Shown here: positions 8,154 through 13,950 of the stretch, piece by piece
Layout of the letters: every line of letters begins with the position of its first letter
How positions within the stretch are numbered: the stretch's first letter is position 1
Origin: Pleomorphochaeta sp964545735
GTDB lineage: Bacteria; Spirochaetota; Spirochaetia; Sphaerochaetales; Sphaerochaetaceae
Direction: 5' to 3'
Length of the DNA stretch: 26,049 bases
NCBI GenBank assembly: GCA_964545735.1
Contig: CAZJGS010000020.1
Location: 1-26,049, forward strand
Program-made: the position numbers and the translations under genes
Notes under the pieces: model-generated
The model's database searches: none
The model's input: the letters and a program-made list of their open reading frames with translations, nothing else
Told to the model about the DNA's origin: nothing

Positions 8154-9176
8154 TTATGTTGATTCCCTAACTAACAATGTAGGTTTTATTAGGGAATGAA
8201 CAAATTCTCCGGCAGTAGTGCTATTAGTATTTAATAGCTCAGTCAATCTTTTTACAGATTGTTTTGTAATTTCTTCTTTAGGTTGATGGATTGTTGTAAT
8301 AAATGGAGTAAAAAGTGTGCTGTAGAGACAATCATCAAATCCTATAATTTTAATATCATTTGGTACAGAAATATTTTTAATTTTTAAACCTGCAATAATA
8401 CCAGCTGCAATCACATCAGCTTGAGCAAATATGCCATCAAACTTTGAAATGAACCCACTGTTATCAATTGCAAATTGATATCCACTGAAAAAACTTGTGG
8501 TTATAGATAAAAAGGAAGCTTCACTAAGTTTGATTCCTTGTTCTTTGTAAGCTTTTATACAACCCAATGTTCTTTCACTATATTCTTGACCAATATTTGG
8601 AGCACAAGAGATTATAAGAACATTTCTGCAACCTTTTTCATAAAGATGCTTTCCAGCTAAGTACCCGCCGTATTCATTGTCGGTAACAAAATAATCAATA
8701 TTACTATTGTTTTCTGGTTTAAAATGAATGTTTATTGCAGGAATATTCATTTTATTAGCATACTCTCTATCTTCTCGACTAATAGAAGCGTGGAAAAAGA
8801 GTAAGCCATCAATTTTTCTTTGTTTTATCAATCTAATTGAGTTGCTGGTGTTTTTAGAAAACTCTGTTGCTTCACAAATGATTGTATCTAAATTTTGTTT
8901 ATTTAATTCATGACGTAAATTAAGAAATAATTGATCTATATAAGCTTTAGATCCATCAACGTCCAAGGTATTTTGATATATTAAAGCGACATTACCTGTT
9001 TTGGAAGTTGATAATGATGTAGCATTATTATTTTTCTCAAAACCTAATTCATCAGCAACTTTTTTTACTTTCTCAATTGTTGCTTTTGAAATTCGTGGGT
9101 TATCGTTTAATGCTCTTGAAATTGTGGATTTACTTAATCCAGTAATTTGAGCAATGTCTTTAATAGTTATTGGCAT
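8154..9176 (-). CDS. LacI-family transcriptional repressor of the sugar operon
   Basis: The protein has an N-terminal LacI-type helix-turn-helix (ITIKDIAQITGLSKSTISRA, about residues 3-22, then the hinge region to about 55) and a periplasmic-binding-protein-like effector domain (about 58-340). It ends with LLVREST, as many family members do. I chose the ATG at 9176 (340 residues) because AAGGGAAAGGT lies just before it and the family usually starts a few residues ahead of TIKDIA. A longer reading from 9206 would start inside the operator palindrome and is unlikely. It is the first gene of the operon, followed 27 bp later by the binding-protein gene. An operator between its promoter and start codon indicates autoregulation together with the transport and phosphorylase genes. 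The inducer is probably the imported disaccharide or a phosphorolysis product. Confidence 0.92.
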   Translation of the reverse strand: MPITIKDIAQITGLSKSTISRALNDNPRISKATIEKVKKVADELGFEKNNNATSLSTSKTGNVALIYQNTLDVDGSKAYIDQLFLNLRHELNKQNLDTIICEATEFSKNTSNSIRLIKQRKIDGLLFFHASISREDREYANKMNIPAINIHFKPENNSNIDYFVTDNEYGGYLAGKHLYEKGCRNVLIISCAPNIGQEYSERTLGCIKAYKEQGIKLSEASFLSITTSFFSGYQFAIDNSGFISKFDGIFAQADVIAAGIIAGLKIKNISVPNDIKIIGFDDCLYSTLFTPFITTIHQPKEEITKQSVKRLTELLNTNSTTAGEFVHSLIKPTLLVREST

Positions 9177-9201
9177 ACCTTTCCCTTTTATACGGTTAAT
9201 G

Positions 9202-9217
9202 TGCAACCGGTTGTGCA
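9202..9217. promoter_or_regulatory. LacI-family operator
   Basis: The site TGCAACCGGTTGTGCA contains a perfect 10-bp palindrome, CAACCGGTTG (9204-9213), centred on CCGG. The outer bases are also partly symmetric. A central CG flanked by AAC/GTT is typical of operators bound by LacI-family sugar repressors. It starts a few bases after the predicted lacI transcription start near 9222, so bound repressor would block the whole operon. Confidence 0.75.
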
Positions 9218-9228
9218 GTTATAATTTA

Positions 9229-9256
9229 AGTATAGCACATAAATATAAACTGTCAA
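9229..9256 (-). promoter_or_regulatory. Sigma70-type promoter of the sugar operon
   Basis: On the minus strand a perfect TTGACA (9256-9251), a 16-bp spacer and TATACT (9234-9229) lie ahead of lacI. The expected start of transcription is near 9222, leaving a leader of about 45 bases that contains the operator and the ribosome binding site. No other promoter is visible between here and pgmB. Confidence 0.75.
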
Positions 9257-9364
9257 CAAAAAGTTTATTACTCATAATTTATGAATTTTATATGCTAAAT
9301 AGCTTTAAAATCAATATTTTTTCTATTTTGTTTAGAATTGCAAATAACTGAAAATAGGGGTTGA

Positions 9365-9376
9365 GCAAGCGATTGC
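9365..9376. promoter_or_regulatory. Possible second LacI-type operator
   Basis: GCAAGCGATTGC has inverted arms GCAA and TTGC around a central CG, with one mismatched pair beside the centre. Its shape resembles the 9202-9217 operator. The two centres are 162 bp apart, a distance at which a tetrameric LacI protein could form a DNA loop. It is a weaker match and could be chance. Confidence 0.35.
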
Positions 9377-9535
9377 ACAATATAAAGGGCTTTGAAAATT
9401 TATGATTATCATTAAAAATAAGATATAAAATTTATCTGTTTTTTGAAAAAAAAGTTTATAAAAAAATAACATATATTGCTTTAACCAAATTCAATTGATA
9501 ATAACTACTTAATATAAGTAAATCATAAATTAAAC

Positions 9536-9564
9536 TTGTGAATACAGGAATGTTGTTCTATACT
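9536..9564 (+). promoter_or_regulatory. Sigma70-type promoter of the pseudouridine synthase/DUF523 pair
   Basis: TTGTGA (9536-9541), a 17-bp spacer and TATACT (9559-9564) lie ahead of the gene starting at 9595. Transcription would begin near 9571, giving a leader of about 24 bases with the AGGTGA ribosome binding site. Confidence 0.6.
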
Positions 9565-9594
9565 TACAAAAGTTAATAATTGTAGGTGATTTTG

Positions 9595-10329
9595 GTGGAA
9601 TATAGTTTAGTTGATAATATAATTTATGAAGACGATGGTATAATAGTTGTAAATAAAATAAGTAATTTGCCTACCGTACCTTTAAAAAAAGATAAGGATA
9701 AAATTACTTTACTAGATATTGTTGGTGAATATTGTTCTCAAGTAAAGAATTTTTCTGGCTATAACTTTCATGAAGGTGGAGTACTACACCGGTTAGATAC
9801 TCCAACTAGTGGTTTGGTATTAGTTGCAAAAAATAAAGAGTCTTTTGATTTTTTAAGAGAAAAACAAAAAGAAAATTTGTTTGTAAAACAATATTTTGTT
9901 AAAGCAATTTACAAGCAGACTTTAATTGATGGATTTAAGGAATATCCTTATAAAGATCCAAAAAGTGAAAATATAGTCGTTATTAAATCTTTATTTAGAC
10001 ATTATGGTGAAGGTAGAACTAGTGTAAGGCCAGTTATGGAAGACTACCATAAACAAATTGTTAATAAGACTAGCAATACTTTTTATGAAACCAAAGTTAA
10101 TTTTAAAAAAGAAGATGAAGGTATTAATTATTTTATCTGTACTTTGACAAATGGATTTAGACATCAAATAAGAGCTCATATGGCTTGGAGTGGATATCCA
10201 CTTTTAGGGGATACTTTATATGGGGCTGAAAAAGCTACTGAATTTGGACTTAATTGTTTTTCAATTTCTTTCATAAATCCAGCGACTAAATTACTTCAAA
10301 CAGTAAGTTTAAAGGAAGAAAAATTATGA
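9595..10329 (+). CDS. RluA-family RNA pseudouridine synthase
   Basis: The enzyme turns specific uridines of rRNA or tRNA into pseudouridine. The catalytic aspartate is D68 in HRLDTPTSG, the hallmark of the RluA family. The opening VDNIIYEDDGIIVVNK and the closing GFRHQIRAHMAWSGYPLLGDTLYG are also typical. At 244 residues it is a short form without an S4 RNA-binding domain, more like the RluA/TruC subgroup than RluC/RluD. Start choice: GTG at 9595 lies 5 bases after AGGTGA; GTG at 9586 is possible but would sit within that ribosome binding site, and TTG at 9592 is a further alternative. The target RNA position cannot be read from sequence. The next gene overlaps by 4 bases, so the two are translationally coupled. 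Confidence 0.85.
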   Translation: MEYSLVDNIIYEDDGIIVVNKISNLPTVPLKKDKDKITLLDIVGEYCSQVKNFSGYNFHEGGVLHRLDTPTSGLVLVAKNKESFDFLREKQKENLFVKQYFVKAIYKQTLIDGFKEYPYKDPKSENIVVIKSLFRHYGEGRTSVRPVMEDYHKQIVNKTSNTFYETKVNFKKEDEGINYFICTLTNGFRHQIRAHMAWSGYPLLGDTLYGAEKATEFGLNCFSISFINPATKLLQTVSLKEEKL

Positions 10330-10793
10330 ATATATTAATATCTCGCTGTTTATTGGGGTTTCCTTGCAGATACGACGGTAAATCTTTCCTTAAAGAATCT
10401 TTATTTGAGCTTATTAATACTTATAAAAATGCTCATAATTTTATTGCTATTTGTCCTGAAGTGGAATCAGGTATGGAAGTACCTCGCTTGTCTTGTGAAA
10501 TTGTGGGAGACAAAGTTATTAATATTAAATGTGAAGATACTACTAGTTTTTTTAACAAGGGAGCAAGAATTGCGTGTAATAAAGCTAAAGCTAACAATGT
10601 TCAATTAGCTATTTTAAAAAGTAATTCACCCTCTTGTGGTCCAACTTCAGTATATGATGGTACTTTTTCGGGTAACATAGTACAGGGAAGCGGTATTACA
10701 GCAAGAGCTTTAACTGCTTTAGGTATTTTGGTTGTATCAGAAAATGATTTAGATATTATTGATGATTTTCTTAAATATAGTTTAATAAAATAA
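10326..10793 (+). CDS. DUF523 / TudS-like [4Fe-4S] desulfurase family protein
   Basis: This 155-residue protein belongs to the DUF523 family. The signature cysteines are all present: C8 in ISRCLLG followed by CRYDGK (C14), C43 in AICPEVESG, and C104 in SPSCGP. In thiouracil desulfidase TudS three equivalent cysteines hold a [4Fe-4S] cluster whose fourth iron takes sulfur from 2-thiouracil. That biochemistry is known for some family members; whether this one acts on free thiouracil, thionucleosides or thiolated RNA is unknown. The ATG overlaps the stop of the pseudouridine synthase gene by 4 bases (ATGA). The coupling hints at a shared job in handling modified uracil bases. The product is soluble and cytoplasmic, and an oxygen-sensitive cluster would fit an anaerobe. 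Confidence 0.82.
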   Translation: MNILISRCLLGFPCRYDGKSFLKESLFELINTYKNAHNFIAICPEVESGMEVPRLSCEIVGDKVINIKCEDTTSFFNKGARIACNKAKANNVQLAILKSNSPSCGPTSVYDGTFSGNIVQGSGITARALTALGILVVSENDLDIIDDFLKYSLIK

Positions 10794-10823
10794 ACTCCTA
10801 CAACAAAATATGTTCTAGGAGTT
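10793..10823. terminator. Bidirectional hairpin between DUF523 and purU genes
   Basis: An 8-bp inverted repeat (AACTCCTA at 10793-10800 with TAGGAGTT at 10816-10823) lies between the converging genes, starting at the last base of the DUF523 stop codon and ending 7 bp from the end of purU. The T-runs on either side are short (TATTTTAT on the minus strand), so termination may be only partial. Confidence 0.6.
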
Positions 10824-10830
10824 GTTAAAA

Positions 10831-11709
10831 TTAATGTTTTGCATTAAATACTATTGTTCTGTTTTTATGTATTAAAATTCTTGATTCTAAATGTGCTTGT
10901 ACAGCTTTTGCCAAAGCTGTTGTTTCAGCATCTTTTCCAATTTCTTTTAAGCCTTTAGGGGTTAGTTCATGACCAACTCTTACAACTTCCTGCTCTATTA
11001 TAGGGCCTTGGTCCAATTCTTTACTTGCATAGTGCGCGGTTGCACCAATCATTTTTACACCTCTTTCATAGGCTTTTTGATAAGGATTCGCACCTTGGAA
11101 AGCAGGAAGGAAAGCATGGTGAATATTTATTATTTTGCCTTCCCATTCTCCTACAAAATCACCACTTAAAATTTGCATATATCTAGCTAGAACTACCAAA
11201 TCAATATCGAATTGTTTTAATAAGGCTCTAACCTTTAATTCTTGCTCAACTTTACTCTCTCGTGTTACAGGCAAATAGTGGTATGGAATTCTAAAACTAT
11301 TGGCAAGTGTTTCAAGATTTGGATGATTTGAAATAATTAAGGGTATTTCACAGTGAAGTTGACCTTGGTTTTTCCTGGCAATCAAATCATAAAGGCAGTG
11401 ACTAGTTTTACTTACAAGAATAGCCATTCTTGGAGTGTAATCACTATATCTACAAGACCAGTTTAGATTATTTTTTTTTGCAAAAAGGTCGAAAGCTTCT
11501 TCTAATTCTTTTCTTGATGTTTTAAGATCTGATAAATCCAATTCCAGTCTCATGAAATACATATTCTCATACCCATCTGTATGTTGTTGACAATGTAAGA
11601 TATTAAAATCTTTATCAGTAAAAAAGTTTACACATTTTTGCATAATTCCTTTTTTATCTTCACATTGTATTAAAAAGCTAATAGTTTTACTTTCTTCTTT
11701 TTTTAACAT
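10831..11709 (-). CDS. purU: Formyltetrahydrofolate deformylase
   Basis: PurU hydrolyses 10-formyl-tetrahydrofolate to formate and tetrahydrofolate, balancing one-carbon pools. The 292 residues comprise an N-terminal ACT domain (about 8-90) and a formyltransferase-like catalytic domain (about 93-280). The catalytic trio is visible: N195 and H197 in IINIHHAFLPAF and D233 in ELDQGPIIEQ. The family usually has HHSFLPAF; here alanine replaces serine. The length is normal (about 280-290). The ACT domain suggests control by glycine or methionine, as in the E. coli enzyme. Its ATG overlaps the stop of xseB by one base, making it the last gene of the xseA-xseB-purU unit. Confidence 0.94.
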   Translation of the reverse strand: MLKKEESKTISFLIQCEDKKGIMQKCVNFFTDKDFNILHCQQHTDGYENMYFMRLELDLSDLKTSRKELEEAFDLFAKKNNLNWSCRYSDYTPRMAILVSKTSHCLYDLIARKNQGQLHCEIPLIISNHPNLETLANSFRIPYHYLPVTRESKVEQELKVRALLKQFDIDLVVLARYMQILSGDFVGEWEGKIINIHHAFLPAFQGANPYQKAYERGVKMIGATAHYASKELDQGPIIEQEVVRVGHELTPKGLKEIGKDAETTALAKAVQAHLESRILIHKNRTIVFNAKH

Positions 11710-11924
11710 TAAAAGTCTCCAAATTCCTCAGTTTCAATTTCAGATGCATCTTTAATTTTTACAATTTCAATACTTCTCTTTGCTTTTTCAAGGCTTTTTT
11801 CTAATTCTTTAGAAAGTACCATACCTTCTTGATATAGTTCAATACTTTTGTCTAATGGAGTTTCATTATTTCTCAAGGCTTGAGCTATTTCTTCCATTCT
11901 TTTTAACTTTTTTTCAAAATCCAT
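11709..11924 (-). CDS. xseB: Exodeoxyribonuclease VII small subunit
   Basis: This 71-residue helical protein is the small subunit of exonuclease VII, which degrades single-stranded DNA to oligonucleotides during repair. The family pattern is clear: FEKKLKRMEEIAQALRNNETPLDKSIELYQEGMVLS, followed by a charged helix. Several small subunits bind the long helical stalk of each XseA. It overlaps xseA upstream by one base and purU downstream by one base, so all three genes are tightly coupled. Confidence 0.93.
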   Translation of the reverse strand: MDFEKKLKRMEEIAQALRNNETPLDKSIELYQEGMVLSKELEKSLEKAKRSIEIVKIKDASEIETEEFGDF

Positions 11925-13120
11925 TAATTACCTACCTTTGCACTTGTTTCACCATCTACAAACATAATACCAACAATATCATCTTTGTTTAAATCTTTTA
12001 CTGAACTTATAATTTGCTTGTTTTTATCTTTTATAATTGCATAGCCTTTTTTCAATATAGACTTGGGATTTAATGAGTCAATTTCTACCTTTGCAAGATT
12101 ATATCTGTTTTCAAAATCAATAATTTTATTGTTAAGGGCTAATTCAATATCATTAGAAGCATTAGCAGCTCTAAAGTACATATTATCAATTTTAGACATC
12201 ACAAAAGAATTTAGATTTGTAACATCATATCTCAAGATTCTTTCTTGAAGATAATAGATTTTATTATCTAAAGCACTCTCTATATTAGCTGTTAATTCTT
12301 GACTTTTGCTTTTTATATCATTGTAGCCACTGCTAGCGAGTTCAGCTGCAGCAGATGGAGTGGGTGCTCTCAAATCGGAGACAAAATCACAAAGTGCAAA
12401 ATCTATTTCATGGCCCACACCACTTATAATTGGTATTTTGCTATTTAATATGGCTCTTAAAACAATTTCTTCACTAAAGGCAAGTAAATCTTCAATTGAT
12501 CCACCACCTCGTGTAACTATGATTTGATCACATAAATCAAAAGTGTTGGCAACCTCTATTGCATTTGCAATACTCTTAGCAGCTGCTTCTCCTTGAACTA
12601 CACAGGGAATGATTAATACATCTAAGCTTGGAGCTCGTCTTGCTAATACTTGCAGTACATCTTGTAGTGCTGCAGTTGTGGGGCTAGTAATGACACCTAA
12701 TTTTGTTGGAAATTTGCATATAGGTTTTTTTAGTTTTTCATCAAACCAACCTGCAGCTTGATAAGCTCTTTTTCTTATCTCTAGCTGAGCTAATATATCA
12801 CCTGTACCAACAAAACTTATACTCTCACATTTTATTGAATAAGTTCCCCTCGGCGCATAAACATCTAAATTACCAAGAATTTGAACTTGGTCTCCTTCTT
12901 TTAAAAGTCTTTCTACTTTCCAGGTATTATTTTTAAACATAACAACTGATATAGAGGCACCCTTATCTTTTAGAGAAAAATACCAATGGCCAGTTGAGGA
13001 CGGTCTAAAGTTTGATACTTCTCCAATAATATTTAAATGGGGAAAACTTTCACTGAAGGTTTGTTTAATTAAAGAAGTTAAATCACTTACACTTAATATT
13101 GGTATATTGCTTTGCTTCAC
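11924..13120 (-). CDS. xseA: Exodeoxyribonuclease VII large subunit
   Basis: This is the catalytic subunit of exonuclease VII. The 398 residues begin with an OB-fold domain that binds single-stranded DNA (about 5-100; IIGEVSNFRPSSTGHWYFSL). The catalytic core follows (about 120-265), with VTRGGGSIEDLLAFSEE and SGVGHEIDFALCDFVSDL then RAPTPSAAAELA. A coiled-coil stalk fills about 265-350, and a short C-terminal beta segment ends the protein (KKGYAII). The start is GTG at 13120 with AGGAG six bases upstream. A plausible promoter lies at 13144-13172. The length is somewhat below the 450 or so residues of E. coli XseA but usual for many other phyla. Confidence 0.94.
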   Translation of the reverse strand: MKQSNIPILSVSDLTSLIKQTFSESFPHLNIIGEVSNFRPSSTGHWYFSLKDKGASISVVMFKNNTWKVERLLKEGDQVQILGNLDVYAPRGTYSIKCESISFVGTGDILAQLEIRKRAYQAAGWFDEKLKKPICKFPTKLGVITSPTTAALQDVLQVLARRAPSLDVLIIPCVVQGEAAAKSIANAIEVANTFDLCDQIIVTRGGGSIEDLLAFSEEIVLRAILNSKIPIISGVGHEIDFALCDFVSDLRAPTPSAAAELASSGYNDIKSKSQELTANIESALDNKIYYLQERILRYDVTNLNSFVMSKIDNMYFRAANASNDIELALNNKIIDFENRYNLAKVEIDSLNPKSILKKGYAIIKDKNKQIISSVKDLNKDDIVGIMFVDGETSAKVGN

Positions 13121-13143
13121 TGAATACTCCTAATTATTCTTAA

Positions 13144-13172
13144 ATAATATAGGTCATTTATTCTTTTGTCAT
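13144..13172 (-). promoter_or_regulatory. Candidate promoter of xseA-xseB-purU
   Basis: On the minus strand ATGACA (13172-13167), a 17-bp spacer and TATTAT (13149-13144) precede the GTG of xseA by about 23 bases. The boxes are fair but not perfect matches, in very AT-rich DNA where chance matches are common. Confidence 0.42.
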
Positions 13173-13392
13173 CACCTTTATTACAAGTAATACTAAATAA
13201 TAATTATATTATATGTAAGCTTAGGCTAATAAAAGGAGGCTAAAAGGTCTTTTAGTACTCGATTAGTTTCGGTGAATAAAACAATATAAAAGCAGATAAA
13301 AATAAATAAATATTTTCATAAAAATTCATAAAACTTACTTTTATATAATGCTTTGTATAATTAAATTATAGATTTGAATATAAAAAAAAAGC

Positions 13393-13426
13393 AAAAAAAA
13401 TAGGGCCGTAAATAAAAAACAGCCCT
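13393..13426 (-). terminator. Rho-independent terminator of the ferredoxin gene
   Basis: On the minus strand an AGGGCTG arm (13426-13420) pairs with CGGCCCT (13408-13402), including one G-T pair, across an 11-base loop. Eight T bases (13400-13393) follow at once. It lies about 30 bp after the ferredoxin stop codon. It is one of the clearest intrinsic terminators in the window. Confidence 0.85.
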
Positions 13427-13456
13427 GTTAAGATTATTATCTTAATTAATTGTAGA

Positions 13457-13624
13457 TTAGTCTGCTAAGATTGCACCTGTAGGACAAACTTCAGCACAAG
13501 CTCCACAACTAATACATGCATCTGCATCAATTACATAGATATCGCCTTCTGTAATAGCTTCTACTGGACATTCTCCAATACAACTTCCGCATGCAACACA
13601 GTCATCAGTAATTCTATAAGCCAT
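13457..13624 (-). CDS. Small 2[4Fe-4S] ferredoxin
   Basis: This 55-residue protein is a classic clostridial-type ferredoxin, a cytoplasmic low-potential electron carrier. Two cysteine motifs are complete: C9-x2-C12-x2-C15-x3-C19-P and C37-x2-C40-x2-C43-x3-C47-P, each able to bind one [4Fe-4S] cluster. The N-terminus MAYRITDDCVACGSC and the C-terminus PTGAILAD are typical. AAGGAG lies 8 bases before the ATG. It is expressed alone, with a strong terminator behind it. Such ferredoxins serve pyruvate:ferredoxin oxidoreductase and electron-bifurcating hydrogenase, which fits the hydrogenase-linked genes at the left edge. Confidence 0.95.
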   Translation of the reverse strand: MAYRITDDCVACGSCIGECPVEAITEGDIYVIDADACISCGACAEVCPTGAILAD

Positions 13625-13950
13625 GATGTTACTCCTTAATCGTTTATAATTTATACATTATTTTTAACACCAACTTGTATAGTAGTCAAGTATTACAAAC
13701 TTTAGAATTTCTCTTTATTAACCTTTTCGCCGACTATTTGTCTAGAAATTTGGTAGTTAGTTTGTCTATTAAGGTTAACAAAAAAATCAATATTGTTAGA
13801 AAAGTAGAACAAATAACTTGGTAATTTTCTACATAAATTAATTTATGTATTTTAAAATTTTTATAAAAAAATTAATTTATCTTGTAAAATGTATAAATAT
13901 AACTTATCGTTTTTTTAGATTATTAACGAGGGAAAAGGTTATAGCTTAAA
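13625..13950. other. Divergent intergenic region between ferredoxin and topB
   Basis: This 326-bp region must hold both promoters, but neither is clear. It carries an 8-bp inverted repeat with a 45-bp gap (TTAACCTT 13718-13725 and AAGGTTAA 13771-13778), a repeated TTTGTCTA inside that gap, and a perfect 18-bp AT palindrome at 13831-13848. A TTGACT hexamer on the minus strand at about 13685-13690 could be the ferredoxin -35 box, but the matching -10 is poor. No gene is seen. Confidence 0.5.
13831..13848. repeat. Perfect 18-bp AT palindrome upstream of topB
   Basis: ACATAAATTAATTTATGT is an uninterrupted palindrome of 9-bp arms, about 100 bp before the topB start. It could be a protein-binding site or simply a result of AT-rich composition. 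A similar AAATTAATTTAT tract without the outer symmetry recurs at about 13870. Confidence 0.5.

Larger units (their letters stand above)
9177..9594. other. Divergent intergenic region between lacI and the RluA-type gene
   Basis: This 418-bp AT-rich stretch separates two divergent operons. It holds the lacI promoter and operator (9202-9256), a second LacI-like half-palindrome (9365-9376), and the promoter of the pseudouridine synthase gene (9536-9564). Between about 9380 and 9530 I see no gene and no further convincing signal. Confidence 0.7.
13121..13456. other. AT-rich intergenic region between xseA and ferredoxin genes
   Basis: This 336-bp stretch lies between two minus-strand genes. It contains the xseA promoter (13144-13172), the ferredoxin terminator (13393-13426) and a second small hairpin, TTAAGAT/ATCTTAA (13428-13434 with 13439-13445), just after the ferredoxin stop. 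The middle (about 13180-13390) is low-complexity and I see no gene in it. Confidence 0.6.

Noticed and set aside
9177..9206. Longer lacI start at ATG 9206
   Set aside because: It would place the start codon inside the operator palindrome and lacks a ribosome binding site; ATG 9176 has one.
9402..9412. ATGATTATCAT palindrome resembling part of an iron-regulator (Fur) box
   Set aside because: It covers only half of the usual site, is far from either promoter, and no iron-related gene is nearby.
13252..13329. A 25-codon minus-strand frame encoding a hydrophobic peptide (starts MNFYENIYLF) between xseA and the ferredoxin gene
   Set aside because: It has no ribosome binding site, lies in low-complexity AT-rich DNA and is short enough to arise by chance.
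13680..13700. TTGACT as the -35 box of the ferredoxin gene
   Set aside because: The only sequences at 16-17 bp (TTAAAA, TAAAAA) are poor -10 boxes, so no promoter feature was listed.
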